NCBI RefSeq assembly: GCF_026167545.1
Contig: NZ_CP110678.1
Location: forward strand, 1,547,501-1,611,500
Reading direction: 5' to 3'
Source: Sphingomonas sp. S1-29
Lineage (GTDB): Bacteria > Pseudomonadota > Alphaproteobacteria > Sphingomonadales > Sphingomonadaceae
Length of the DNA: 64,000 bases
Position numbers and translations under genes: made by a program. Under the pieces are notes generated by a model. It was not told the origin of the DNA and did no database searches. It worked only from the letters and a program-made list of their open reading frames with translations. Shown here in pieces: positions 26,474-35,015 of the stretch (positions are counted from its first letter, which is position 1; each line of letters opens with the position of its first letter).

Positions 26474-26850
26474 TGCCGATCGACGCGACGCAGCCCTATG
26501 ACGACGGCAACATCTTCGCGCGGATCCTGCGCGGCGAGATCCCTGCCAAGAAGGTGTATGAGGACGAACACGCCTTCGCCTTTCACGACATCAACCCGCA
26601 AGCGCCGCATCATGTGCTGGTGATCCCCAAGGGGCGCTATGTCTCGTGGGACGATTTCAGCGCGACCGCCGATGACGCGGCGATCGCGGGCTTCGTCCGC
26701 GCGGTGGGGCTGGTCGCGCGCGAGGCGGGGCTGGTGGCGCCGGGATATCGGTTGCTCGCCAATGTCGGGCAGGATGCGCATCAGGAAGTGCCGCATCTGC
26801 ATGTGCATATCTTCGCCGGGCGGAAATTGGGGCCGATGCTGGCGGGGTGA
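26473..26850 (+). CDS. HIT family nucleotide hydrolase (HinT-like)
   Basis: A 125-residue histidine-triad protein. It begins with DDGNIFARILRGEIPAKKVYEDEHAFAFHDI (typical HINT) and carries the triad VPHLHVHIFAG near residues 106-116. Such proteins hydrolyse AMP-lysine or related adducts. The ATG overlaps the hisE stop, giving the order hisE-HIT seen in other alphaproteobacteria. Confidence 0.94.
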   Translation: MPIDATQPYDDGNIFARILRGEIPAKKVYEDEHAFAFHDINPQAPHHVLVIPKGRYVSWDDFSATADDAAIAGFVRAVGLVAREAGLVAPGYRLLANVGQDAHQEVPHLHVHIFAGRKLGPMLAG

Positions 26851-27167
26851 GCTTCGGCTTGGTTGCGGCACGTGGCTTACAGACCCTCACCCTTCCGCGG
26901 CTCCGCCGCTCCCTCCCTCTCCCGCTTGCGGGAGAGGGAGGAGGCGCGAAGGCGCCGATAGGGTGAGGGGGTGCCCTGGCGAACTATACCCCCGACAAGC
27001 CCTCACCCTTCCGCCGCTGCGCGGCTCCCTCCCTCTCCCGCGAGCGGGAGAGGGACATTGTGGCGACAAGAGGGATTGCACGGGGCGCAATAGCCACTAG
27101 GCTCGCGCCTTTCTTGGATCGGGCGACACGGCAAGGGCCGGTCGCCACCCTTGGGGGAAATAGCTTC
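26851..27167. repeat. Intergenic region with two B-type half copies (26882-27055)
   Basis: About 317 bases without a gene. Two similar units are placed in the same orientation: CCCTCACCCTTCCGC...CTCCCTCCCTCTCCCGC (26883 onward) and again at 27001-27055, each ending in the palindrome CCTCTCCCGC-TTGC/GAGC-GGGAGAGG. The first also carries a degenerate reverse end GATAGGGTGAGGGGG (26959-26973). No promoter was identified with confidence in the 27060-27167 stretch ahead of the permease. Confidence 0.7.
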
Positions 27168-28724
27168 ATGAAGTTTGGGCGCGTAAAGCCACTCGACGCC
27201 ATCCTGGCGACGGCGAAAGCCAAATCGCTCGAGCCCACGCTGGGCTGGTTCCAGCTGACGCTGTTCGGCATCGGCTGCGTCATCGGCACGGGCATTTTCG
27301 TGCTCACCTCGGCGGGCGCGCAAAAGGCGGGGCCGGGCTTGATGCTCGCCTTCGCGATCGCGGGACTGATCTGCATCGTCGCGGCGCTTTGCTATGCCGA
27401 GATCGCAGCGATGATCCCGGTCGCGGGATCGGCTTACACCTATACCTATTCGGTGATGGGCGAATTGCTCGCCTGGACGGTCGGCTGGGCGCTGGTGCTC
27501 GAATATGCCGTCGCCGCCAGCGCGGTCGCGGTGGGGTGGTCGGGATATTTCTCAGGCACCATCCTCAACCAGTTTTTCGGCATACAATTGCCGGCATGGC
27601 TGGCGGGCGGTCCGCTGGCGCTGGGCGGCGTCCCCGGCGGGTTCATCAACTTGCCCGCGGTGGTGATCGCCGGGCTGGTCACCTGGCTGCTGATGATCGG
27701 CACCAATGAATCGGCCAAGGTCAATGCGGTGCTGGTGGCAATCAAGGTCACCGCGCTCACGGTATTTATCGTGTTGACGCTGCCGGAGTCCGAAATGGCC
27801 AATTTCAACCCGTTCCTACCTGCGGGCGTGTTCGGCGGCTTCGGTTCGGGCGTCGGCGCGGTCGGTGCCGCAGCGACGATCTTCTTCGCCTATGTCGGCT
27901 TCGACGCGGTTTCGACCGCCGCCGAAGAGACCAAGGACCCGCAGCGCAACGTGCCGATCGGGCTGATCGGGTCGCTGGGCTTCTGCACCGTCTTCTACAT
28001 TCTGGTCGCCGCCGGCGCGATCGGCACGATCGGCGGCCAGCCGATCATGGGTCCGGGCGGCGTCCCCTTCCCCGCCGGATCGGAAGCGCTCGCGCAGCAA
28101 TGCGCGCTGCCGCAATATGCCGACATGCTGGTCTGCTCGAACGAAGCACTGGCGCATGTGCTGCGGATGATCGGCTTCTCGACCGTCGGCAACCTGCTGG
28201 GGATCGCGGCGTTCGTCGCGCTGCCGTCGGTGATCCTGATCCTGTTGTTCGGCCAGACGCGCATCTTCTTCGTGATGTCGCGCGACGGCCTGCTGCCCGA
28301 GAGCCTGTCGAAGATCCACCCGAAGTGGAAGACGCCGTACATCGTGACGGCGATCACCGGTGCGGTCGTGGCGTTCGCCGCGGCGTTCCTGCCGGTGGGC
28401 CAGCTTGCCGATATCGCCAATGCGGGGACGCTCTATGCCTTCGCGATGGTCGCAGTAGCGGTGATGATGCTGCGCAAGTCGGAGCCTACGCGCGAGCGCA
28501 AGTTCCGCGTGCCCGCGCTGTGGCTGGTGGGGCCGGCGACGATCGCGGGCTGTATCTTCCTGTTCCTGAACCTGCCGTTCGAGGCGATGATCGTCTTGCC
28601 GGCTTGGGGCGCGATCGGGCTCGTGATTTATTATCTGTATGGCTATAAATCGAGCCATCTGGGCAAGGGGATCGTGACCGTCGTCGATCTCGACAACGAC
28701 CCGGACCATACCCCGCATCCTTGA
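27168..28724 (+). CDS. Cationic amino acid transporter-type APC permease
   Basis: A 518-residue membrane protein with about twelve to fourteen helices. The first helix FGIGCVIGTGIFVLTSAGAQ (residues 35-54) is the APC substrate-binding signature. CYAEIAAMIPVAGSAYTYTY follows, and FFAYVGFDAVSTAAEETKDP near residues 240-259 is typical of the CAT/YfnA branch. A loop containing two Cys (QQCALPQYADMLVCSNEAL) sits near residue 310. The ATG at 27168 is preceded by GGGGGA. A strong terminator follows the stop. Confidence 0.9.
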   Translation: MKFGRVKPLDAILATAKAKSLEPTLGWFQLTLFGIGCVIGTGIFVLTSAGAQKAGPGLMLAFAIAGLICIVAALCYAEIAAMIPVAGSAYTYTYSVMGELLAWTVGWALVLEYAVAASAVAVGWSGYFSGTILNQFFGIQLPAWLAGGPLALGGVPGGFINLPAVVIAGLVTWLLMIGTNESAKVNAVLVAIKVTALTVFIVLTLPESEMANFNPFLPAGVFGGFGSGVGAVGAAATIFFAYVGFDAVSTAAEETKDPQRNVPIGLIGSLGFCTVFYILVAAGAIGTIGGQPIMGPGGVPFPAGSEALAQQCALPQYADMLVCSNEALAHVLRMIGFSTVGNLLGIAAFVALPSVILILLFGQTRIFFVMSRDGLLPESLSKIHPKWKTPYIVTAITGAVVAFAAAFLPVGQLADIANAGTLYAFAMVAVAVMMLRKSEPTRERKFRVPALWLVGPATIAGCIFLFLNLPFEAMIVLPAWGAIGLVIYYLYGYKSSHLGKGIVTVVDLDNDPDHTPHP

Positions 28725-28746
28725 GGGCGCGGGGGTTACGAAACGA

Positions 28747-28777
28747 AAAGGCCGGGGAGCGATCCCCGGCCTTTTTT
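28747..28777 (+). terminator. Rho-independent terminator
   Basis: AAAGGCCGGGGA-GCGA-TCCCCGGCC-TTTTTTA: a 12-base stem with GNRA-like loop and T-run, 23 bases after the permease stop. Just beyond it begins the A-type repeat. Confidence 0.92.
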
Positions 28778-28782
28778 ATGTT

Positions 28783-28909
28783 CTCCCCTCCCTGGAAGGG
28801 AGGGGTTGGGGGTGGGTCTGGTCCGGGGGGACGGTGCCGGGCAGCGCGCCGGGCAGTCGTATCACGAGCACTCGACCCACCCCCGGCCCCTCCCTTTCAG
28901 GGAGGGGAG
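28783..28909. repeat. A-type intergenic inverted repeat (copy 2)
   Basis: About 127 bp: left palindrome CTCCCCTCCCTGGAAGGGAG, right palindrome CCCCTCCCTTTCAGGGAGGG, inner GGGGGTGGGT/ACCCACCCCC arms and a central ACGAGCACTCGACCCACCCC block. It lies between the permease terminator and the end of the PfkB kinase gene. Confidence 0.88.
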
Positions 28910-28915
28910 GTTTGC

Positions 28916-29914
28916 TCACCCCAGCTTGGCGTCGATCATCGCCTGCAGGTCGACCTCGGGGCGGGCACCGTAATGCGAGATGATCTCGGCGGCGCACAGC
29001 GCGCCCATCCGCAGCGAGGTCTGAACGTCGCGACCCTGTGCCTGGCCGCGCAGAAAGCCCGCGGCGAACAGGTCGCCCGCGCCCGTGGTGTCGACCACGC
29101 GCGCGATCGGCTCGGCGGCGACCGCGAAGCGCTCGCCGTCCTTCACCGCGATCGCGCCATGCTCGCTGCGCGTCACCACCAGCAGCGGCACCTGCGCCGC
29201 CGCCTTGGCAACCGCACCTTCGAAATCCTCGGTCTCGCACAAGGCGAGCAGCTCGTTCTCGTTGGCGAACAGGATGTCGATCAGGCCGTCGGCCATCAGC
29301 TGGCGGAAATCGCCGCCGTGGCGCGAGATGCAGAAGGTGTCCGACAGCGTGAAGGCGACGCGGCGCCCGGCGGCGCGCGCGATGTCGATGCCGGCGCGCA
29401 TCGCCTGGCGGGGTTCTTCGGGATCCCAAAGATAGCCTTCGAGATACAGGATCGCGCCGGCTTCGATCAGCGACCGGTCGAGTGCGGCTTCGGGCAGGAA
29501 CTGCGACGCGCCGAGAAAGGTGTTCATCGTCCGTTGGCCATCGGGGGTGACGAAGATCAGGCAGCGTGCGGTGGTCGGCTCGCCGGCGCGGACGCTGGTA
29601 TCGAAGCGGATGCCCGCGGCGCGGATGTCGTGCGCGAAGACTTCGCCCAACTGGTCGTCGGCGACCTGGCCGATGAAGCCGCATTTGCCGCCGAGCGCCG
29701 CGATCCCCGCGACGGTGTTCGCCGCCGAACCACCCGAGACTTCGCGGCCCGGACCCATCTTGGCATAGAGCGCATCGGCTTCGGCGGGCGAGAACATCAA
29801 CTGCATCGAGCCTTTGGTCATGCCCTGTTCGGCGATGAAGGCGTCGTCGGCTTGGCTGAGAATGTCGACAATGGCGTTGCCGATGGCAACGACATCCAGC
29901 GTAGGTTCGGTCAC
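28916..29914 (-). CDS. PfkB family carbohydrate kinase, probable adenosine kinase
   Basis: A 332-residue ribokinase-fold kinase. N-terminal DVVAIGNAIVDILSQAD; GSAANTVAGIAALGG near residues 57-71 (PfkB signature 1); and the C-terminal signature VVDTTGAGDLFAAGFLRGQ near residues 274-292 with the catalytic Asp. The pattern fits the proteobacterial adenosine kinase-like group, though the substrate is an inference. The start is GTG at 29914 with CGGAGA upstream. The A-type repeat lies six bases beyond the stop. Confidence 0.88.
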   Translation of the reverse strand: MTEPTLDVVAIGNAIVDILSQADDAFIAEQGMTKGSMQLMFSPAEADALYAKMGPGREVSGGSAANTVAGIAALGGKCGFIGQVADDQLGEVFAHDIRAAGIRFDTSVRAGEPTTARCLIFVTPDGQRTMNTFLGASQFLPEAALDRSLIEAGAILYLEGYLWDPEEPRQAMRAGIDIARAAGRRVAFTLSDTFCISRHGGDFRQLMADGLIDILFANENELLALCETEDFEGAVAKAAAQVPLLVVTRSEHGAIAVKDGERFAVAAEPIARVVDTTGAGDLFAAGFLRGQAQGRDVQTSLRMGALCAAEIISHYGARPEVDLQAMIDAKLG

Positions 29915-30022
29915 ATGGGTCTCCGGGAAAAGCGTTGTCTTGCGCGTATCGCCCGGGCGGCCGCTTGACCACCCCCGACACCGCGCTTCGCAAGCGCCGC
30001 GCGATGCGGCTATGGAGGGCGA

Positions 30023-30703
30023 ATGATCCGTTCCCTCACCCTGTCGATCGCACAGCTGACCGACCCGCCGGTGCTGCGCGTGCTCGCCAAATCCTTCGCG
30101 GTGACGCTGATCGTCTTCGTCGCGCTGGCGGCGGGGTTCTGGGCGGCGGCGCGGGGCGGCGCGGGCTGGCTGGGCGCGGGGACCGGGTGGCAGGAGCTGG
30201 CAGGCTTCGTTGCGGTGCTGCTGGCGATCGGCGGAGCCTGGCTGCTGTTCCGCGCGGTGGCGATCGCGGTGGTGGGCGTATTCGCCGACGAAGTGGTCGA
30301 GGCGGTCGAGCGGCGGCATTACCCGCAAGCGCTGGCGACCGCCAAGCCGGTGCCGTTCGCGCGCGGGCTGGCGATGGGGCTGGGATCGGCGGCGCGGACG
30401 GTGCTGGTCAATCTCGTGCTGCTCCCCGTCTATCTGGCGCTGCTGGTGACCGGGGTCGGCCCCGCGATCCTGTTCTTCCTCGTCAATGGCTGGCTGCTCG
30501 GGCGCGACCTTGGCGACATGGTTGCGGCGCGGCACATGCCCAAAGCGGCGATGCGCGATTGGCGTGCGACCACCGGCGTCCGCCGCTTCGTGCTGGGGCT
30601 GGTCGGCACCGGGCTGCTTGTCGTACCGGTCGCCAACATTCTGGCGCCGGTCGTGGCGGCGGCGATGGCGACGCACTGGTATCACCAAAGGAAACGCGCA
30701 TGA
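30023..30703 (+). CDS. EI24 domain membrane protein (CysZ-like)
   Basis: A 226-residue polytopic protein. Helices lie near residues 22-42, 60-92, 120-160 and 190-215. The family segment AVAIAVVGVFADEVVEAVERRHYP near residues 77-100 and the FLVNGWLLGRDL stretch match EI24/CysZ. CysZ imports sulfate, but the function of alphaproteobacterial members is not established. GGAGGG lies before the ATG. The stop overlaps the lipoprotein gene. Confidence 0.85.
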   Translation: MIRSLTLSIAQLTDPPVLRVLAKSFAVTLIVFVALAAGFWAAARGGAGWLGAGTGWQELAGFVAVLLAIGGAWLLFRAVAIAVVGVFADEVVEAVERRHYPQALATAKPVPFARGLAMGLGSAARTVLVNLVLLPVYLALLVTGVGPAILFFLVNGWLLGRDLGDMVAARHMPKAAMRDWRATTGVRRFVLGLVGTGLLVVPVANILAPVVAAAMATHWYHQRKRA

Positions 30704-31074
30704 GGGCAGTATCGGCGATCGTCGCGGGCGGGTTGCTCGCCAGCGGCTGCGCCACCATCCCCACCCCGGTCGCAGGCACCGCACCGCCACCGCCCAGCGC
30801 GACCTATTCGGCGGTCGGGCTCGAGCGCGTGCTCGGCCAGAACGAGAATGCGCTGATCGGGCTGATGGGCCAGCCCAACGCCGAGGTGACCGAAGGCACC
30901 GGACGCAAACTGCAATTCGCGAGCAGCATCTGCGTGCTCGATGCGTATCTGTATCCGGGCAAGGGCGGCGGGGTGCCGGTGGTCGCGCATGTCGATGCGC
31001 GCCAGCGCGACGGCCGCGCGATCGACCGCGCGAGCTGTGTCGCCGCGCTCACCCGGCGCGCCGGCGGGCGATAG
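30700..31074 (+). CDS. Small lipoprotein, unknown function
   Basis: A 124-residue predicted lipoprotein: signal MRAVSAIVAGGLLASGC with lipobox (Cys17), a Pro/Ala linker, then a domain with ERVLGQNENALIGLMGQPNA near residues 43-62, which resembles the helix-turn of small BamE/SmpA-like folds, followed by RKLQFASSICVLDAYLYP. It contains two further Cys. It overlaps the EI24 gene (ATGA), suggesting joint expression. Not assigned to a named family. Confidence 0.75.
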   Translation: MRAVSAIVAGGLLASGCATIPTPVAGTAPPPPSATYSAVGLERVLGQNENALIGLMGQPNAEVTEGTGRKLQFASSICVLDAYLYPGKGGGVPVVAHVDARQRDGRAIDRASCVAALTRRAGGR

Positions 31075-31131
31075 AAGTGATTAATCCATTTTTCAGTGTT
31101 TTGCGCCATCGCTGACGCGGAAGGAAAACAG

Positions 31132-31458
31132 ATGGCAACGCGTGCGACGAGATATCGGCAAGTCGATCCCGCACTGTTCGAAGGGCGCAGCGCCCCGCGA
31201 CACCGCGTCGTCGTCACCCGCGCGACGGTACGCCGCCACGGCGAGGAAGCCGTCGATGCCGAGCTGAAGGACCTGTCAATCTATGGCTGCCGCATCCTGG
31301 TCGAGGACGCGCAGACGCCGGGGGACCGGCTGTGGTTGCGCTTCACCGGGGCGATGCCGGTTGCGGCGACGGTGGTGTGGTGCGAGGCGGGGGTGATGGG
31401 CTGCCGCTTCGACGAACCGCTTGCGAGCAGCACCGCGCGCGCGTTGACGCTGGGGTGA
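31132..31458 (+). CDS. PilZ domain protein
   Basis: A 108-residue protein made of one PilZ domain. RSAPRHRVVVTRATVRRHG near residues 18-36 provides the Arg-rich entry motif (RxxxR), and LKDLSIYGCRILVED near residues 46-60 corresponds to the (D/N)xSxxG motif, which binds cyclic di-GMP in many relatives. An AAGGAA site favours the ATG at 31132 over 31096. The downstream A-type repeat starts five bases after the stop. Confidence 0.85.
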   Translation: MATRATRYRQVDPALFEGRSAPRHRVVVTRATVRRHGEEAVDAELKDLSIYGCRILVEDAQTPGDRLWLRFTGAMPVAATVVWCEAGVMGCRFDEPLASSTARALTLG

Positions 31459-31462
31459 ATTG

Positions 31463-31589
31463 CTCCCCTCCCTGGAAGGGAGGGGTTGGGGGTGGGTCGG
31501 GTCCTGGGGTACGGTACCCGACGGCGCCTTGGGCGGTCGTATCGTGAACACTCGACCCACCCCCGGCCCCTCCCTTTCAGGGAGGGGAG
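31463..31589. repeat. A-type intergenic inverted repeat (copy 3), overlapping the queG 3' end
   Basis: About 127 bp with the same palindromic ends, inner GGGGGTGGGTC/GACCCACCCCC arms and central CGTGAACACTCG block as the other copies. Its right arm extends into the last codons of queG, so the gene's stop codon (31577-31579) is part of the repeat. Confidence 0.88.
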
Positions 31590-32629
31590 AAGGTTAGTTG
31601 ATCGTGCGCCCACCCGGCTGCTTCGGCTACCACGGGGTCGGGATCACCTAACAATACCTCAACCGCCGGCAACAGCGCCGTGTCACCGCTGTTCCCTGCC
31701 GCGATCAGGCAGTTTCGTATCATCCGGTTGCGGCCGATCCGCTTGATCGGCGAGCCCGCAAACACCTGGCGGAAGCCCGCATCGTCGAGCGCCAGCAGGT
31801 CGGCGAGCATTGGTACGGTCAGCTCGGCGCGCGGGGCGAAGGCGAGGTTGCGCGCGGCGGTGGCGGCGAACTTGTTCCAGGGGCACACCGCCAGGCAATC
31901 GTCGCAGCCATAGATGCGGTTGCCGATGCCCTTGCGGAATTCGTGCGGGATCGCCCCGGCATGTTCGATCGTGAGATACGAGATACAGCGCCGCGCATCG
32001 AGCCGATAGGGCTGCGGGAACGCATCGGTGGGGCACGCGCGCTGGCAGGCGTCGCACGACCCGCACGCGTCGCGCCCGGGGGTATCGGGCGCGAGATCGA
32101 GCGTGGTGTAGATCGCCCCCAGGAACAGCCAGCTGCCATGCGCGCGGCTGACCAGATTGGTGTGCTTGCCCTGCCAGCCGAGCCCCGCCGCCTCCGACAG
32201 CGGCTTTTCCATCACCGGCGCGGTATCGACGAACACCTTGAGGTCGCAGCCCGCCTCCTGCGCGAGCCAGCGGCCGAGCGCCTTGAGCGCGCGCTTGACG
32301 ACGTCGTGATAGTCGGCGCCTTGGGCGTAGACCGAGATGCGCCCGACATCGCCCGCGTCGGCAAGCGCGAGCGGATCGGCGGCGGGGGCGTAGCTCATGC
32401 CGAGCGCGATCACCGAGCGTACCGCGGGCCACAGGCCGGCAGGGCTTTCGCGGTGATGCGCGCGCGCCTCCATCCAGATCATGTCGCCGTGCATCCCGTC
32501 GTGCAGCCATTGCCGCAGCCGTTCGCCGGTGCGCGGCGCGCTGTCGGCCGCGGCGATGCCGCACGCGACGAAGCCCAACTCGGCGGCCTTGGCGCGGATA
32601 CGGTCTTCGAGAGGCTTGTGTTCGGGCAC
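31577..32629 (-). CDS. queG: Epoxyqueuosine reductase QueG
   Basis: Cobalamin- and iron-sulfur-dependent enzyme for the last step of tRNA queuosine synthesis (350 aa). Core DUF1730-type region residues 10-170 with [12 protein letters not shown]-like start and [22 protein letters not shown] near residues 129-150. Two 4Fe-4S motifs: [16 protein letters not shown] near residues 186-201 and [13 protein letters not shown] near residues 238-250. The C-terminus has a HEAT-like region ([20 protein letters not shown]). The start is GTG. The final residues (TFSPP) and stop are read from the A-type repeat. Confidence 0.94.
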   Translation of the reverse strand: MPEHKPLEDRIRAKAAELGFVACGIAAADSAPRTGERLRQWLHDGMHGDMIWMEARAHHRESPAGLWPAVRSVIALGMSYAPAADPLALADAGDVGRISVYAQGADYHDVVKRALKALGRWLAQEAGCDLKVFVDTAPVMEKPLSEAAGLGWQGKHTNLVSRAHGSWLFLGAIYTTLDLAPDTPGRDACGSCDACQRACPTDAFPQPYRLDARRCISYLTIEHAGAIPHEFRKGIGNRIYGCDDCLAVCPWNKFAATAARNLAFAPRAELTVPMLADLLALDDAGFRQVFAGSPIKRIGRNRMIRNCLIAAGNSGDTALLPAVEVLLGDPDPVVAEAAGWAHDQLTFSPP

Positions 32630-32707
32630 GCTCGCCCGCTACCACGCAAAGCGTTCAAGGGCACTCCCCTCCCCGTTGGCAAGCGGGTGGGAGACGCGGG
32701 GATGGTT

Positions 32708-32731
32708 CTCGACCTCGCTCGAACCGAACGG
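32708..32731. repeat. Degenerate single arm of the C-type repeat
   Basis: TCTCGACCTCGCTCGAACCG followed by AACG matches one arm of the hisA-hisF repeat with two changes. Upstream at 32667-32691 is a B-like stretch (CTCCCCTCCCCGTTGGCAAG). The region between queG and the ABC genes seems to be a decayed repeat, and it holds the start region of the ABC gene. Confidence 0.5.
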
Positions 32732-32744
32732 ATTGGGGTGTGGG

Positions 32745-33665
32745 GTGGAGCAACAACAACTCGCGCTGTCGGCCAGCGGGCTGGTCAAGCGGTTCGGCGA
32801 CCGGCGCGTCGTCGACGGGGTCGATATCGCGGTGCCGATGGGGTCGATCTATGGCGTGCTCGGCCCCAATGGCGCGGGCAAGACCACGACCCTGCGGATG
32901 CTGCTGGGGATCATCGAACCCGATGAGGGCACGCGCACGCTGATGGGGCATGACCGCCCGCGCGACGCGAGCGACATCGTCGGCTATCTACCCGAGGAGC
33001 GCGGCCTGTATCCGGGGATGCGCGCCAAGGACGCGATCGCCTTCATGGGCGCGCTGCGCGGGCTCGACTGGGCCGAAGGGCGGCGGCGCGCGGTGACGCT
33101 GATGGAAGCCGCGGGGCTCGGCCATGCGACCGACGAGAAGATCCGCAAATTGTCGAAGGGGATGGCGCAGCTGGTCCAGCTGCTGGGATCGGTGGTGCAT
33201 GAGCCAAAATTCCTGGTGCTCGACGAACCCTTTTCGGGGCTCGACCCGGTCAACCAGGAGCGGCTCGAGGCGCTGATCCTGGCGCAGCGCGACCGCGGCG
33301 CGACGATCCTGTTTTCGACCCACGTCATGGCGCATGCGGAGCGGCTGTGCGACCGGCTGACGATCATCGCGGGGGGCAAGGCGCGGTTCGAGGGCACCGT
33401 CGCCGACGCGCGCGCGCTGCTGCCGCTGAAGGCGCATTATGTGCCGCATTTCGAGCATGAAGGCGTCCGCGCGTTGCTGCCCGCCGATGCCGAGCGCGCC
33501 GATGGCGGCTGGCGCTTCACCGTTCCCGACGAGGGGATGGAGGCGTTGCTGGTGCGGCTGATCGACGCCGGGCACGGCATTTCGGGGCTGTCGATCGAGC
33601 GGCCACGGCTGCACGACGCCTTCGTCAAGATCGTCGGGCGCGAAGCGGCGGAGCAGGTGATATGA
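32745..33665 (+). CDS. ABC transporter ATP-binding protein (NatA/ABC-2 type)
   Basis: A 306-residue ATPase. Walker A GPNGAGKTTTLRMLLG is near residues 42-57, the signature region KLSKGMAQLVQLLGSV near residues 133-148, Walker B KFLVLDEPFSGLDPVN near residues 152-167, and the H-loop THVMAHAE. The C-terminal 80 residues form a DUF4162-like domain. The start is the GTG at 32745, since the upstream frame runs through a repeat. It is coupled to the permease by an ATGA overlap; together they form an exporter of unknown substrate. Confidence 0.9.
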   Translation: MEQQQLALSASGLVKRFGDRRVVDGVDIAVPMGSIYGVLGPNGAGKTTTLRMLLGIIEPDEGTRTLMGHDRPRDASDIVGYLPEERGLYPGMRAKDAIAFMGALRGLDWAEGRRRAVTLMEAAGLGHATDEKIRKLSKGMAQLVQLLGSVVHEPKFLVLDEPFSGLDPVNQERLEALILAQRDRGATILFSTHVMAHAERLCDRLTIIAGGKARFEGTVADARALLPLKAHYVPHFEHEGVRALLPADAERADGGWRFTVPDEGMEALLVRLIDAGHGISGLSIERPRLHDAFVKIVGREAAEQVI

Positions 33666-34888
33666 GCAACACCACAAGGCTGATCCGCCAGACGATGACG
33701 ATCGCGCGGCGCGATTTCACCGCGACGGTGTTCACCCCCACCTTCCTGCTGTTCCTGCTCGCGCCGCTGATCATGCTGGGCTTCGGCGCGATCGGCGGGC
33801 TGGGTGCCGCGACGATGGCCGAAAGCCGTGACAAGACGGTGCGGATCGTCGCGATCGCCGATTCAGCGACCGGCGCGCGGATGACCGCGATCGACAAGCG
33901 CCTGCGCACGGTGTTCCGCGAAAGCGACGCGCCGCCGCCGCTGCGGATCGACACCCCGTCGCGCGACCTGCCTGCACAGGCGCGCGCGGCGCTCGATTCG
34001 AGCGATGTCGATGTGTCGGCGGTGCTGTACGGTTCGCTCGACCGACCGACGATCGTGTACGGGCCGCAAGGCGCGCGGACCGCGAGCTACCTCGCCGAGC
34101 TGGCCGAACAGACGCTCCGGACCGATGCGAATGCGCTCGCGCCGCGCAGCATCGCGACCAAGCGCCAGGTAACGCGCGAGACGGTTTCGATCGGCGGCCA
34201 GGGCCAGGCAGCGTTCTTCACGGTGTTCGGGCTGTTCTTCCTGACGCTGCTGCTCGCGGGCCAGGCGGTGGGGACGATGGCGGAGGAGCGGTCGAACAAG
34301 GTGATCGAGATCCTCGCCGCCGCGGTACCGCTCGAAAGCGTGTTCCTGGGCAAGCTGCTGGGGATGTTCGGGGTGGCGCTGCTGTTCCTCGCCTTCTGGG
34401 GGACGATCGTCTTCAACGTCGGGTCGCTGCTGCCGCCAGAATTCGCGCGCGCGTTCGCCGCCACCGGGCCGGCGGTGGGGCTGCCGATGTTCGTGCTGCT
34501 GTTCATCGTCTATTTCACGATGGCGTACATGCTGCTGGGCGCGGTATTCCTGGGGATCGGCGCGCAGGCATCGACCCCGCGCGAGATCCAGATGCTATCG
34601 CTGCCGATCACGATCTTCCAGGTCGGGATGTTCGCGCTATCGCAGGCCGCCGCCGCGAAGCCCGACAGCGTGCTTGCGACCTTCGCCGAGGTCTTCCCCT
34701 TCAGTTCGCCCTTCGCAATGGGCGCCAAGGCGGCCAATTCGCCCGAACTATGGCCGCATGTACTGGCGGTGGCGTGGCAATTGCTGTGGGTGGCGATCAC
34801 CGTATCGGTTGGGGCGCGGTTCTTCCGGCGCGGGGTGCTGCAATCGGCGGGGCCGAAGTTCCGCTGGGCCTCGCTGGTGGGGCGGTAG
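33662..34888 (+). CDS. ABC-2 type transporter permease (NatB-like)
   Basis: A 408-residue permease. One N-terminal helix (PTFLLFLLAPLIMLGFGAIG, residues 20-40) is followed by a large extracytoplasmic domain (about 140 residues), then about five helices from residue 180 on. The conserved segment MAEERSNKVIEILAAAVPLESVFLGK lies near residues 208-233, characteristic of ABC-2 permeases. It overlaps the ATPase gene. A degenerate repeat follows at 34890-34950. Confidence 0.88.
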   Translation: MSNTTRLIRQTMTIARRDFTATVFTPTFLLFLLAPLIMLGFGAIGGLGAATMAESRDKTVRIVAIADSATGARMTAIDKRLRTVFRESDAPPPLRIDTPSRDLPAQARAALDSSDVDVSAVLYGSLDRPTIVYGPQGARTASYLAELAEQTLRTDANALAPRSIATKRQVTRETVSIGGQGQAAFFTVFGLFFLTLLLAGQAVGTMAEERSNKVIEILAAAVPLESVFLGKLLGMFGVALLFLAFWGTIVFNVGSLLPPEFARAFAATGPAVGLPMFVLLFIVYFTMAYMLLGAVFLGIGAQASTPREIQMLSLPITIFQVGMFALSQAAAAKPDSVLATFAEVFPFSSPFAMGAKAANSPELWPHVLAVAWQLLWVAITVSVGARFFRRGVLQSAGPKFRWASLVGR

Positions 34889-34963
34889 CACCGGGGGGCG
34901 AGCCCCTCCACCACCGCTTCGCGGCGGTCCCCCTCCCCCTGACGGGTGAGGAATGGTTGCATA

Positions 34964-34992
34964 TTGACACTGATGTTAGTTGCGGCATTCTG
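34964..34992 (+). promoter_or_regulatory. Possible promoter and operator for the P450 gene
   Basis: TTGACA (34964-34969) with a 17-base spacer to ATTCTG (34987-34992), a good -35 but weak -10. The -35 overlaps an imperfect palindrome TGACA-CTGA-TGTTA, the kind of site a TetR-type repressor could bind. The AT-rich patch stands out against the surroundings. Tentative. Confidence 0.35.
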
Positions 34993-35015
34993 CTCCTACA
35001 TAAGGAGAGGCGAGG

